From Okapia johnstoni (taxonomy: Eukaryota; Chordata; Mammalia; Artiodactyla; Giraffidae): a DNA stretch of 64,000 bases. Shown piece by piece: positions 1 to 10,369 of this stretch. Positions within the stretch are counted from its first letter, which is position 1; every line of letters starts with the position of its first letter. The stretch lies in the NCBI GenBank assembly GCA_024291935.2, contig CM044317.1, forward strand, positions 66,578,730 to 66,642,729. The letters run 5' to 3'. The position numbers and the translations under genes are program-made. The notes under the pieces were generated by a model that did no database searches, was not told the DNA's origin, and saw nothing but the letters and a program-made list of their open reading frames with translations.

Positions 1-420
1 TATAATCTCAGCCATTTGAAGTCAACTCTGAAAATGACCAGATCTTCAGCAGACCTGACAAGGATCACTTGATTCAAATGCCTTTTGAATGATGCTTCAG
101 CTGTTGAAGTAGAAATTACACTAGATAAAAGGACTTGATTTTGACCCAGCATATTTTACAAAGACAACCATTTTCTGCGTTCTTTAAGTGGGCTCAGTAT
201 ATGCCTGAAAAAAATGAATTCTAATTGATGTAGTACATCCCTCAATACATTTCAAAGAAAATCAGCATTGAGAGAATTCAGGTAAGCAACATCAGAGTTT
301 CTTCATTACTCAAAGCATCCTCCAAAACAAAAAATAATACTCTTAAGACTCATACATTACTAATTATTGGATACGTTCGCTAGTGTATAAAGATATGGGA
401 TTGCTGAAATATTTGGTATC
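1..420. other. Unassigned AT-rich DNA
   Basis: I see no recognisable gene or repeat here. It ends where the BovB 3' terminus begins. Confidence 0.4.
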
Positions 421-1949
421 AGTTCAGTTCAGTTCACTCAGTCGTGTCTGACTCTTTGCGACCCCATGAATCACAGCACGCCAGGCCTCCCTGTCTATCA
501 CCAACTCCCGGAGTCCACCCAAACCCATGTCCATTGAGTCGGTGATGCCATACAGCCATCTCAGCCTCTGTCGTCCCCTTCTCCTTCTGACCCCAATCCT
601 TCCCAGCATCAGGGTCTTTTCCAATGAGTCAACTCTTCGCATGAGGTGGCCAAAGTATTACAGTTTCAGCTTCAACATCAATCCTTCCAATGAACACCTA
701 GGACTGATCTCCTTTAGGATGGACTGGTTGGATCTCCTTGCAGTCCAAGGGACTCTCAAGAGTCTTCTCCAACACCACAGTTCAAAAGCATCAATTCTTC
801 GGCACTCAGCTTTCTTCACCGTCCAACTCTCACATCCATACATGACCACTGGAAAAACCATAGCCTCGACTAGACAGACCTTTGTTGGCAAAGTATTGCC
901 TCTGCTTTTTAATATGCTGTCTAGGTTGGTCATAACCTTCCTTCCAAGGAGTAAGCGTCTTTTAATGTCATGGCTGCAATCACCATCTGCAGTGATTTTG
1001 GAGCCCCCAAAAATAAAGTCTAACACTGTTTGCACTGTTTCCCCATCTATTTCCCATGAAGTGATGGGACCAGATGCCATGATCTTAGTTTTCTGAATGT
1101 TAAGCTTTAAGCCAACTTTTTCAATCTCCTCTTTCACTTTCATCAAGAGGCTCTTTAGTTCTTCTTCGCTTTCTGCCATAAGGGTGGTGTCATCCACATA
1201 TCTGAGGTTATTGATATTTCTCCTAGCAATCTTGATTCCAGCTTGTGTTTCTTCCAGCCCAGCCTTTCTCATGATGTACTCTGCATATAAGTTAAATAAG
1301 CAGGGTGACAATTTACAGCCTTGACGTACTCCTTTTCCTATTTGGAAGCAGTCTGTTGTTCCATGTCCAGTTCTAACTGTTGCTTCCTGACCTGCATACA
1401 GGTTTCTCAAGAGGCAGGTCAGGTGGTCTGGTCTTCCCATCTCTTTCAGAATTTTCCACAGTTTATTGTGATCCACACAGTCAAAGGCTTTGGCATAGTC
1501 AATAAAGCAGAAATAGATGTTTTGGAACTCTCTTGCTTTTTCAATGATCCAGCAGATGTTGGCAATTTGATCTCTAGTTCCTCTGCCTTTTCTAAATCCA
1601 GCTTGAATATCTGGAAGTTCACGGTTCACATATTGCTGAAGCCTGGCTTGGAGCATTTTGAGCATTACTTTACTAGCATGTGAGATGAGTGCAATTGTGC
1701 GGTAGTTTGAGCATTCTTTGGCATTGCCTTTCTTTGGGATTGGAATGAAAATTGACCTTTTCCAGTCCTGTGGCCACTGCTGAGTTTTCCAAATTTGCTG
1801 GCATATTGAGTGCAGCACTTTCACAGCATCCTCTTTGAGGATTTGAAATAGCTCAACTGGAATTCCATCACCTCCACTAGCTTTGTTCATAGTGATGCTT
1901 TCTAAGGCCCACTTGACTTCACATTCCAGGATGTCTGGCTCTAGGTGAG
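421..1949 (-). mobile_element. BovB LINE, 5'-truncated, minus strand
   Basis: The left edge has the BovB 3' terminus (repeated gttca units followed by the 'cgaccccatga' block in antisense). Reading leftwards on the minus strand, the copy covers the reverse transcriptase and C-terminal part of ORF2. Family similarity stops near 1949, where other copies in this window continue with sequence corresponding to 21591 onwards, so the 5' half including the endonuclease is missing. This is the usual outcome of incomplete target-primed reverse transcription. I could not find a convincing target-site duplication. Confidence 0.93.
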
Positions 1950-1989
1950 ATGCTATCAGAACTAACTCCTCTTCTATTCCTTCTTCCAC
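658..1989 (-). pseudogene. BovB ORF2 reverse transcriptase fragment, 443 codons open
   Basis: This frame encodes most of the RTE-type reverse transcriptase that copies BovB RNA at the nicked target. Motif A (FIDYAKAFD, about residues 162-170), motif B (GVRQGC, about 220-225) and motif C (YVDD, about 264-267, bases 1189-1200) are all visible. The first 13 or so codons come from flanking DNA, not from BovB, so the ATG is fortuitous. The frame ends at a nonsense codon at 658-660 where other copies read LQYFGHL. The same frame then continues open to the element's 3' end (424-642, 72 codons). One stop therefore separates two pieces of an otherwise continuous frame. The motif C alanine found in other copies is valine here. 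There is no endonuclease domain, so the copy cannot be autonomous. Confidence 0.9.
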
Positions 1990-2545
1990 CTTTTAGATGG
2001 CATTTTCTATCCCTTCTTCCTTCTTTCAACATCAGACATCATCTTCTTTCATTTCATTTATAGCATGATCTTCCATAAAATATTACTGATTGTCTTATGC
2101 AGCTATACAAATTGTTAGAAAATACCTACCTGATGCAGTTTTCTAGTGAGTTTCATCATTTTGGACATGTATGAAGTTGAATGTTTTAACATAATGTTGA
2201 ATTTTGAAATCACCCAAGAAATAACCATGAGAAAACTGCATTAAGGCAACAATTTAGACATATTTCCCTATCACACTGAAATGTTCACTAAACATTCAAG
2301 TTAACAAACAAACAAGCAAAACAAAAAAAAGTAACAAAACAGAATTAAACCATACCGAAATAACATAAATTTGGGTTGTTGTTAATCTCACACAGATTAA
2401 TCAGGGATCCTTTTCTCTATCTATGGGAAAGCTTGGAGGGTGATGGGCATGAAACAATACTGGAGCCACGAACATTCAAAGGATACCATCTTTTAGTCAC
2501 TAAAACTACCTAGCAAGCTCAACATTCTGGATCACTGGTGTGATT
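1950..2545. other. Unassigned AT-rich DNA
   Basis: No gene or confident repeat is recognised. There is a short A-rich patch near 2310-2340. Confidence 0.35.
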
Positions 2546-3385
2546 ACACTAAGAAAAGAAGACATACAGATGGCCAAGAGGCACATGAAAAGATGTTCAA
2601 CATCACTAATTACTAGAGAAATGCAAATCAAAACTACAGTGAGATATCACTTCAACCATCCAAAATGGCTATCATCAAAAAATCCACTCACAATAAATGC
2701 TGGAGAGGGTATGGAGAGAATAGAACACTCCTACATTGTTGGTGGGAATGTAAATTGGTACAGCCATATGGAGAACAGGATGGAAGTTCCTGAAAAAACT
2801 AAGAACAGAGCTACCATATGATCCTGAAATCCCACTGCTGGACACATATCCAGAGAAAAATATGGTCTGAAAGGATATATGCACCCCAATGTTCATTGCA
2901 GCACTGTTTACAATAGCCAAGATATGAAAGTAGCCTAAATGTCCATCAACAAAGGAATGGATAATGAGATGTTGCACATATATACAAAGGAATAGTATTC
3001 AACCATTAAAAAGAATGAAATAATGCCATTTGCAGCAACATGGACAGATCTAGAGATTGTCACACTGAATGAAGTCAGTCAGAGAAAGAGAAATATTGCA
3101 TTATATCATTTTTAAGCAGAATCTAAAAAGAAATGATACAAATAAACTTATTTGCAAAACAGAAACAGATTCACTTATTTTTACCAAGGGGGAAAGGTGG
3201 GGGAGGGGATAGTTAGGAAGTTTGAGATGGGCATGTACACGCTGCTATAGTTAAAATGGATAATCAACAAGGACCTACTGTACAGCACAGGGAATTCTGC
3301 TCAATATTCTGTAACAACCTAAATTGGAAAACAATTTGAAAGAGAATATATACATACATATGTTTTTTAAAAAAAGCCTGAAACT
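2546..3385 (+). mobile_element. L1 LINE 3' end (ORF2 C-terminus plus 3' UTR)
   Basis: The segment starts at the conserved 'gaagacatacagatggcca' block of L1 ORF2 and runs through the C-terminal coding region into a 3' UTR with a G-rich stretch near 3185-3215. It ends in an A-rich tail near 3370. The frame 2540-2821 (93 codons) is a broken ORF2 C-terminus. It is heavily 5'-truncated. Confidence 0.88.
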
Positions 3386-4239
3386 TGATACTGAAATATT
3401 TGCACTTACAACAATTATTTCAAGAAATTCCACTCCCACAAATTTAGTAATGCAGAGGAAGACTCTCCTTTTTGTAAGAGGTTTTTTTTCTGAAAAGCTG
3501 AAATTTGGAATCTATTTTTAATTTAGCAACCTAAATACCTTATACATATGAAGACTGCAGATTTAAAAAGTTGAAGTTTTTATAATTTTCCAAATTTCAA
3601 ATATTTTTTTAAGAAATTTTTAAATTACATCAGAGGTTCTATTCATAAGAGAGACATGCATGGATTTAATACTATTAAAAAAATTTGAGTCTGTGTGTTT
3701 GTGTATTTGGAGGCAGGCACAGTAGGGAACAGTTAGAAGGAAGACAACTGCAGTGGTTAAGACAGACCTTTGGTTTTAATAGGCGAAGAGGGGAAAAATG
3801 GAGTGATAGGCACTTACAGTCATTTCTTCCACTATTGTATTATTGGGCTTATTTTATGATTCCAGTTACAAAAGCTAATGTTGACGCCAGTAACTGAGCA
3901 AAGCCTTACTCTGCTCAGGAGTTTGTTTTTTTTTTTTGTTGTTTTTTAACATGTCTTATAGTCATCTATGTGGTTTTGGTAAAAAAAAGAAAGAAAGAAA
4001 AATCTAGCAAAGGTTTTTAATTAGCTGGGAACCTGGGTTCAATCCCACTAGAAACTCTGAGGAACCATAAAGAGTAAGCTCCAGAACTGACCCACCATAG
4101 GATGGGAACTGTTATCCACTGACTTCTGAGCCCTGTTGGTTAAGGTTTGTTACTGAGGGAGTTAAATCCTCTGCACTTAATAGATTATGCATGCCCTGAG
4201 GAGTGGTCTTTCTGGTGTCTGTCAGAGAAAAGTCTATGT
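3386..4239. other. Unassigned DNA with homopolymer tracts
   Basis: No gene is recognised. It contains a T-rich run near 3927-3950 and a short (aaag)n run near 3984-4003. Confidence 0.35.
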
Positions 4240-4605
4240 CCTTTTTTTTTTTTTAATTAAAGTATAGTGACTTACAATATTAGTTTCAGATTTATAGCAC
4301 AGCAATTTGATATTTTTATAGATTATACTCCATATAGAGTTATTGAAAATATTGACTATATTCCCCATGTTGAACATTACATCATTGTAACTTATTGAGT
4401 TTATACCTAGTAGTTGGTATCTCTTAATTCTCTTCACCTATTTTGCTCTTTTTCTCTCCCTTCCACCCCCCCCCCTCTAGTAACCACTAGTTTGTTATCT
4501 GTGAGTCTGTTTCTGTTTTGTTCTATTTGTTCACTTATTTTTTAGATGCCACATGGATGTGAAAGCATATAATATTTGTCTTTGTCCGACTTACTTAACT
4601 AAGCC
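4240..4605 (-). mobile_element. L1 3' UTR fragment, antisense
   Basis: It opens with a poly(T) tract (about 4240-4254), which is the antisense of an L1 tail. It continues with the antisense L1 3' UTR, including the run of Cs near 4466-4480 that mirrors the G-rich 3' UTR segment of the sense copies. Only the extreme 3' end is present. Confidence 0.75.
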
Positions 4606-4624
4606 AGTAAATAGCTCACAAAAC

Positions 4625-4760
4625 TTTAAAAACCCACACAAATCAATATCAAAACCAAACAATGCAATTAAAAAATAATGGGCATTTTTCCACAGAAGAC
4701 ATACAGATGGCCAACAGGCACATGAAAAGATGCTCAACATCACTAATCACCAGAGGGAAA
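4625..4760 (+). mobile_element. L1 ORF2 3' fragment, left half of a split L1
   Basis: The conserved L1 ORF2 block 'gaagacatacagatggcca' starts near 4695. The sequence stops at 'atcactaatcaccag' (about 4739-4753), and matching L1 sequence resumes at 7778. The intervening 3 kb is another composite element. I infer that this and 7778-8660 are one host L1. Confidence 0.75.
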
Positions 4761-6262
4761 CTGCAAGATGGTGGAGTAAAGACCCTGAGCTCACCTTCTC
4801 TCATGGGTAAACCAAACTTATAACTGTTTACCGAGAAACTATTGATGAGAAAGACCGGAAAATACCTTCTATAACTAAAAATACAAAGAAGAAACCAAAA
4901 GGTGGGCAGGAGGGGTAGAGGTGTAGTATAGTGGAGACCCATACCCCTGGGGTGGGCAACCCACAAACAGGTGACTAACTAAAATTGCAGATGCTCTGCT
5001 CAACAAGAGAGAAGGGTCTAAGCTTCACATTGGACTCCCCAAGCCAAATGTCCTGTGCTGGAAGACATGCTATCAGAACATTTGGCTTTGAAAGGCTTAT
5101 TTTGAGGAGATTCAAAGTGCAACTTGGAGCTGTAAACACTGGTCCGTCTGTTGCTTCAAGTATTTGTTGCAGCAAGAGAGAATTGAGGAAATTACAAACT
5201 CCCCCGACAAAAGGATTGTGGGCAATAAAGACCCACACTTAAAAGGATGCACACAAAATCTCACACAGAGACCCAGGGCAGAAGGAGCAATTTGAAAGGA
5301 ACCTGAATCAGACCCACCTGATGATTTGGAGAATCTCACAGAGAGTCAGAAGGCAACTGAAGATCACCCTGGGACACAGACACCAGCAGCAGCCATTTTG
5401 GGGAGTTTATTCTACCACATGGACATCGATACTGGCAAGCACCATTCCGAAACCCTCCCTCTAGCTTGCTAGCCTCAAGACCCAGCGCTATCCCCATCCA
5501 CCAGCCTGTAGGCACCAGTACTGGGAAGCCTCTTGCCAAGTGACTAGCCAAGTGGGCAACAGTCTCACCTGCCACCAAGCAGGCTGCCTTATAAACCCCT
5601 GGGTCCACAGCCTCCCCTAGACATGGCCCTGCCTACCAGAGGGTCCAGAATCTAGCCCCATACACCAAGGTGCAGACACTAGATCTGGGAACCCTCGGAA
5701 GCTGAAGGCAGAAACCCCAGGACCTGACTGCACCCACTAGTGGGCAGGCACAAGCCCCAGGACAACCACAGCTCTGAAGGCTGCCATGGCAGGACCTAGC
5801 CAACCCACCAGCAGGCCAGCAGCAATGCTGGGAACCCTGCACCCCAGTTCCCCCACCAACAGGCCCAAACTAACGCAGAGATACCTAGGATTCATTAGCC
5901 AGCCTTCTCTGCGATCCAGCACCACTCACGAGAAGCCCAGCACCAGTTTTGGGAACCCCTTGAGTCAACAGTCAGGAATTGCCCCACCCACGAGCTGATA
6001 CTAGATCCAGGAAGCCTGGCCACAAAACCACCCACCCGTGAGCACCACTAGAGCATATAGCTCTGGCGACTAGAGATGGAGTGTGCTACTGGAATTCATA
6101 GGATGTCTCCTACCCAAGGTCCCTTCTCCAAGCTTGGAAAATGTAACCAACCTACCAAATACAGAGAAGTAAAAACAGCAAAGTTGGCAAAATGAGAAAC
6201 ATGTTCTAAACAAAAGAACAAGGCAAAACCCCAGAAGAATCTTGTGAAGTGGAAACAGTCAA
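4761..6262 (+). mobile_element. L1 5' UTR and start of ORF1
   Basis: It begins near 'gcaagatggtggagta' (4763), which resembles the canonical L1 5' start. A C/A-rich, CpG-poor stretch follows (about 5600-6060) with repeated units of the form 'ccaccagtgggcaggc', typical of repeat-bearing L1 5' UTRs. The 6100-6250 part resembles the L1 sequence around the ORF1 start. Around 6262 it jumps directly to L1 ORF2 3' sequence, so nearly all of ORF1 and ORF2 is absent. The assignment to L1 5' UTR rests on recognition of these unit motifs and is inference. No open frame here is longer than about 90 codons. Confidence 0.6.
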
Positions 6263-6571
6263 AACACAAACAGTTATGAGATATTATCTCATACCTGACA
6301 AAATGGACACGATCCAAAGGCCACAAATAACAAATGTTGGTGAAGATGTGTAAGAAAGGGAACACTTTGCACATTGCTGGTATAAATAGAAATGTAAAAT
6401 GGAGCAGCCACTGTGGAAAATAGTATGAAGTTTCCTCAAAAAACTAAAAATAGAACTACTTTAAGATCTAGTCATTCCAGTTCTGAGTATATAGCCAAAT
6501 AAAATAATAACATGAATTTTAAAAAGACATCTGCACCCCAATGTTGTTCATATTAGCATTGTTTATAATTG
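6263..6571 (+). mobile_element. L1 ORF2 C-terminal region, interrupted
   Basis: This is L1 ORF2 3' coding sequence, beginning near 'gagatattatctcatacctg' and running to 'gcattgtttataatt' at 6571. It is cut there by BovB and resumes at 6994. Confidence 0.8.
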
Positions 6572-6993
6572 GTTTTCCAGAAATCATGTGTAGATGTGAC
6601 AATAAAGAAAGCTGAGCACCGAAGAATTGATGCTTTTGAACTGTGGTGTTGGAGAAGACTCTTGAGAGTCCCTTGGACTGCAAGGAGATCCAACCTGTCA
6701 ATTCTAAAGGAGATCAGTCCTGAATATTCATTGGAAGGACAGATGCTGAAGCTGAAACTCCAATACTTTGGCCACCTGACACAAAGAACTGATTCAGTGG
6801 AAAAGACTTTGATGCTGGGAAAGACTGAAGGCAGGAAGGGAAGGGGACAACAGAGAATGAGATGGTTGGATGGCATCACCAACTCAATGGACATGAGTTT
6901 GAGCAAGCTCCGGGAGTTGGTGATGGACAGAGAAGCCTGGCATGCTGCAGTCCATGGGGGTGCAGAGTTGGACATGATTGAGCGACTGAACTG
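6572..6993 (+). mobile_element. BovB LINE 3' fragment
   Basis: It starts within the BovB block 'ggttttccag...catg', with a small internal deletion near 6595. It carries the C-terminal ORF2 coding region and ends at the BovB 3' terminus 'gagcgactgaactga'. The open frame 6569-6994 (141 codons) is the ORF2 C-terminus. The copy sits inside an L1 3' end. Confidence 0.9.
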
Positions 6994-7009
6994 AAGACAT
7001 GGAAGCAAC
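6994..7009 (+). repeat. Target-site duplication, left copy (L1 sequence)
   Basis: The sequence 'acatggaagcaacc' at about 6996-7009 is repeated with two mismatches as 'acgtggaaacaacc' just right of the following Bov-tA. Both derive from the same L1 ORF2 site. Confidence 0.65.
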
Positions 7010-7163
7010 CTGTGTGTGTTAGTCGCTCAGTTAAGTTTAACTCTTTGCAACCCCAAGGACTATAGCCCACCAGGCTCCTCTGTCCATGGAATTCAAGGCA
7101 AGAGTACTGGAGTGGATTGCTATTCCCTTCTTCAGGAGATCTCCCAACCCAGGGAATCTCCCA
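7010..7163 (-). mobile_element. Bov-tA SINE, 5'-truncated, minus strand
   Basis: This is the antisense Bov-tA tail and body ('gttagtcgctcag...aggctcctctgtccatgg...ggagat'). It is flanked by a degenerate 14-bp duplication of L1 sequence. The tRNA-like head is mostly missing. Confidence 0.88.
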
Positions 7164-7679
7164 CGTGGAAACAACCCAAGTTCCCAACAGATAAGTGGGT
7201 GAAAATATATGTGTACATAAACATGTACACTCACACTGTAACACTACTCAACTATAAAAAAGAATGACATTTTGCCATTTGAAACAACATAGATGAACCC
7301 AGAGGGTATTATGCTTAGTGAAATAAGTCGGGCAGAGAAAGAAAAATACTATATGTTATCACTTACATGTGAAATCTGGAAAAAAAACAAAAAACTCATT
7401 AATAGACCAAAATAGAAACAGACTCACAGATAATAGAGTACAAACTGGTGGTTACCAGTGGGATGGTTGGGGGAGATAAGGGTAGGAATTTCTGAGGTTA
7501 ATAAATTTATTAATTTAACTACTATGTATAAAATAAATAAGTTAAACAAGGATATATTGTATAGCCAGTATTTTGATTATAACTTTAAATGTAGTATAAT
7601 CTCTAAAAATTTGAATCATTATGTGGTATACCTAAAACTAAAATTACATTACAAATAAACTATACCTTAATAAAAAGTA
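7164..7679 (+). mobile_element. L1 3' end, right part, with 3' UTR
   Basis: L1 ORF2 resumes at 'cacgtggaaacaaccc' and runs through the C-terminus. The 3' UTR follows ('ggttaccagtggga' block near 7450) and ends in AT-rich tail sequence near 7660-7679. Confidence 0.8.
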
Positions 7680-7777
7680 AGGTATGCTGAGGACAGAAAC
7701 CTCAGGACCTGACCTCACTCACCAGTGGGCAGGGACAAGCCCCAAGACAATGAGAGCCCTGCAGGCTGCCATGGATT
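7680..7777 (+). repeat. Second L1 5' UTR-like unit
   Basis: This piece closely repeats 5702-5793: both contain 'aggacctgac', 'gtgggcag' and 'ggctgccatgg' in the same order and spacing. It lies between the L1 tail on the left and L1 ORF2 sequence on the right. Confidence 0.7.
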
Positions 7778-7844
7778 ATCACTAACCAACAGGGAAATTC
7801 AAATCAAAACTACAGCGAGACATCATTTCACACCTGTCAGAATG
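7778..7844 (+). mobile_element. L1 ORF2 3' fragment, right half of host L1
   Basis: L1 ORF2 sequence restarts at 'atcactaaccaacaggg', nearly matching where 4760 left off. It is interrupted at 7844 by a Bov-tA and continues at 8289. The last 12 bases are the left copy of the SINE target-site duplication. Confidence 0.75.
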
Positions 7845-8276
7845 TGTGCTTAGTCACTCAGTCATGTCTGACTCTGCGACCCCGTGGACTATAGCCCTCA
7901 GGGCTCCTCTGTCCATGGGGTTTCTCGAGGCAAGAATATTGAAATGGGTTGATGTGCCTCCAGGGGATCTTCCCAACCCAAGGATCAAATCCAGGTCTCC
8001 CGCATTGCAAGTGGATTCTTTACCATCTGAGCCACCAGGGAAGCCCAAGAATACTGGAGTGGGTAGCCTATCCCTTCTCCAGGGGATTTTCCCAACCCAG
8101 GGATTGAACCCAGGTTTCCCGCATTGCAAGTGGATTCATTACCGTCTGAGCCATGAGGGAAGCCCAAGAATACTGGAGTGGGTAGCCTATCCCTTCTCCA
8201 GGGGATCTTCCTGACCCAGGGATTGAACAGGGGTCTCCTGCATTGCAGTGGATTCTTTGCCAGTTGAGCTACTAGC
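7845..8276 (-). mobile_element. Bov-tA SINE with three tandem head units
   Basis: On the minus strand this has a Bov-A-type tail at the left (7845-7931) and three tandem copies of the tRNA-related unit: 7932-8046, 8047-8165 and 8166-8276. Units 2 and 3 share a nearly identical first 60 bases ('aagaatactggagtgggtag'). Each unit ends with the head sequence, antisense 'gagccaccagggaagccc' or a mutated form. The whole array is bounded by a perfect 12-bp duplication, cctgtcagaatg at 7833-7844 and 8277-8288, so it appears to have inserted as one unit. Confidence 0.9.
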
Positions 8277-8288
8277 CCTGTCAGAATG

Positions 8289-8660
8289 GCTATCATCAAA
8301 AAAAAAACAAATAACAAGTGTTGGCAAGGATGTGGAGAAAAGGAAACCCTAGTACATTGTTGGTAGGAATATAAATTGGTATAGCACTATGAAAAACAGT
8401 GTGGCAATTTCCCCCAAATTTAAAAATAAAACTACTATATGACCCAGAAATTCCACTTTTGGGTATATACCCCCCAAAAAAATACTAACTCAAAAGATAT
8501 ATGCACCCCAATGTTCATAGCAGTATTATTTACATAGCCAAGACAAGAAAGCAACCTGTCTATCAACAAATGAATGGATAAAGAAGATGTGGTGTATGTG
8601 TGTGTGTACATAAATACAAACATACACACACACATATATATATATGTATATATGTATACA
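8289..8660 (+). mobile_element. L1 3' end, continuation of host L1
   Basis: L1 ORF2 C-terminal sequence continues from 'gctatcatcaaaaa' to about 8600 ('aatgaatggataaagaagat'). It ends in a (ca)n/(ta)n microsatellite at about 8618-8660. Confidence 0.8.
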
Positions 8661-8839
8661 ACTATTAATCTATATTCTTGATACAGGAGCTAACATACAG
8701 GGAATTGTATGTCACAGCTATGCTGAAATTAGGGGATGACCTGTGGTGCAGCACAGGCATCTGACACATTTGTTTATCAGTTTTTAACAATCATGCATGT
8801 ATACATTTGATTCAGTTTCAAAGTATGTTGATTTTCAAA

Positions 8840-9065
8840 TCACTCATACCTGCTTTTAAATCCCACTTTGGCATTTACCAATCTATATGACTTTGAACCC
8901 CCAGAGTAGGAAATGGCAACCCACTCCAGTAATCTTGCCTGGAAAATTCCATAGTTAATCTTTCTAAATCTATTTTATAATCTGTAAAAGGGTGTTAACA
9001 ATAGTGAGAACTTCTTTAGAATTGTTGTAAACAAGAAATTATTATATGAACAACTCTTAATTGAG
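8840..9065 (+). mobile_element. MIR SINE, interrupted by a BovB/Bov-tA fragment
   Basis: The pattern 'aatcccactttggcatttacc...tgactttgaac' followed by 'ctaaatctattttataatctgtaaaa' matches the order of the MIR core and 3' part. Positions 8897-8953 are a ruminant SINE fragment inserted in the middle. Confidence 0.55.
8897..8953 (+). mobile_element. Short Bov-tA/BovB-derived fragment
   Basis: The block 'aaatggcaacccactccagt' and 'cttgcctggaaaattccat' is standard Bov-tA body sequence. Only about 57 bases are present. Confidence 0.75.
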
Positions 9066-9382
9066 TGGAGATCAAACCAGTCAATTCTAAAGGGAATCAA
9101 TCCTGAATATTCATTGGAAGGATGGACATTGAAGCTGAAGCTCCAATACTTTGGCCACCTGATGCCAAGAGCTGACTCACTGAAAAAGACCCTGATGCTG
9201 GGAAAGATTGAGGGCAGAAGGAGAGGGGGACGACAGAGGATGAGACAGTTGGATGGCATCACTGATTGATGGACATGAATCTGAGCAAACTTAGGTAGAT
9301 ATTGAGGGACAGGGAAGCCTGGAGTGCTGCAGGACATGGGGCCGCAAAGAGTTGGACATGACTTGGTAACTGAACAACAACT
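9066..9382 (+). mobile_element. BovB LINE 3' fragment
   Basis: It covers the ORF2 C-terminal region ('tactttggccacctgatg', 'gatggcatcactgat') and the 3' terminus. Frame-disrupting changes are present, for example near 9270 and 9295. It is followed immediately by an oppositely oriented Bov-tA. Confidence 0.87.
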
Positions 9383-9574
9383 TAGTTCAGTCACTTAGTC
9401 ATGTCCAACTCTTTGTGACAACATGGACTGTAGCCTGCCAGGCTCCTCTGTACATGGGATTTCCCAGGCAAGAACTGGGGTGGATTGCCATCTCCTTCTC
9501 CCAACTCAGGGATTGAACTCACTTCTCCTTGATTGGCAGGCAGGTTCTTTACCACAGAGCCACCAGGTAAGTCC
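9383..9574 (-). mobile_element. Bov-tA SINE, minus strand
   Basis: The antisense tail 'ttcagtcacttagtcatgtcc' leads into the body and ends with the head 'agagccaccaggtaagtcc'. The head includes the antisense tRNA B-box-like segment 'gggattgaactc'. Confidence 0.88.
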
Positions 9575-9649
9575 AGTTTAGTGGCTGGGGGAAAATAAAT
9601 ACCCATCATTATTACCCATAGGTATTAGGCCTGAGATGGATGTATCAGC

Positions 9650-10010
9650 TTTGAATTGGCCATACCTGGAGTCAAATACTACTTTACTGTCTGTATGATT
9701 TTCAAAGAGTAATTTAACCCCTTATTTTATTTATTTATATATATAAATAAATATATAAATATTATATATTATATATTATATATTATATATATAATATATA
9801 ATATAATATATATATATATTATAATTTATAATATATAAATATATAAATATATATATATATATAATCCTTCTCAATTTCATCTATTAAAAGGTATAATAAA
9901 TATCAACTTCATAGGTTTGCTGTGAGAAACAATATTTTACAAGTAAAATAAAATATGTGAATCACATAGCCTTGTCCACAGTGGACAGTGAGTAGATGCT
10001 GGTTGCCTTT
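9650..10010 (+). mobile_element. MIR SINE split by an AT microsatellite
   Basis: The left part 'ggagtcaaatactactttac...gtaatttaacccctta' and the right part 'ctcaatttcatctattaaaa...tcataggtttgctgtgag' follow the MIR order. The long AT tract lies between them. Confidence 0.62.
9722..9863. repeat. AT-rich microsatellite (tata/taaata variants)
   Basis: About 140 bases consist almost only of A and T in variants of ta, taa and tatataa. The tract is able to form hairpins. Confidence 0.95.
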
Positions 10011-10369
10011 CTCTTTCCTCTTCTGCACTATTTACTAACTTAGATGTTAATGCATTTTTATAAGCTCATTCAGCAATGCTGGCCTCTAGTATTGTAAATC
10101 TTTTTTTTTTTTATTTCGAATAGCCCACAGGCTAGCAGGACACAGATAAAGATAAGAAAATATGTTACACAACTGTGTAATAAAAGCTCTGGGAATTTGA
10201 AATGTCTGTCTTACCTAGGAATGTCAAAGAAAACATCAAAGTTATTATTTTAGATCAATTAGGAAGGCATATAATTTTACTCCTTTTTTATCATGTTCTA
10301 TTAGTTAGTAAATACTTTGGTCTAATTATGCCCCAGGAGGAAGCAAAACATTTCATAGATAGAAAATCA

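Noticed and set aside
527..1683. Plus-strand open frames (up to 189 codons) overlapping the first BovB
   Set aside because: They are antisense shadows of BovB ORF2. The minus strand carries the reverse transcriptase motifs, and similar antisense frames recur in every BovB copy.
424..1949. Possible target-site duplication (ggtatcag versus gctatcag) around the first BovB
   Set aside because: Only a short, imperfect match that overlaps the BovB terminus; it is not distinguishable from chance.
5336..5998. Frames of 60-90 codons in the C/A-rich stretch
   Set aside because: The stretch fits an L1 5' UTR with repeated units. The frames overlap on both strands and have no recognisable domain.
7932..8276. 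Three regularly spaced repeats that could suggest an array such as CRISPR
   Set aside because: The units are whole SINE heads of about 115 bases without unique spacers, and the host is a mammal.
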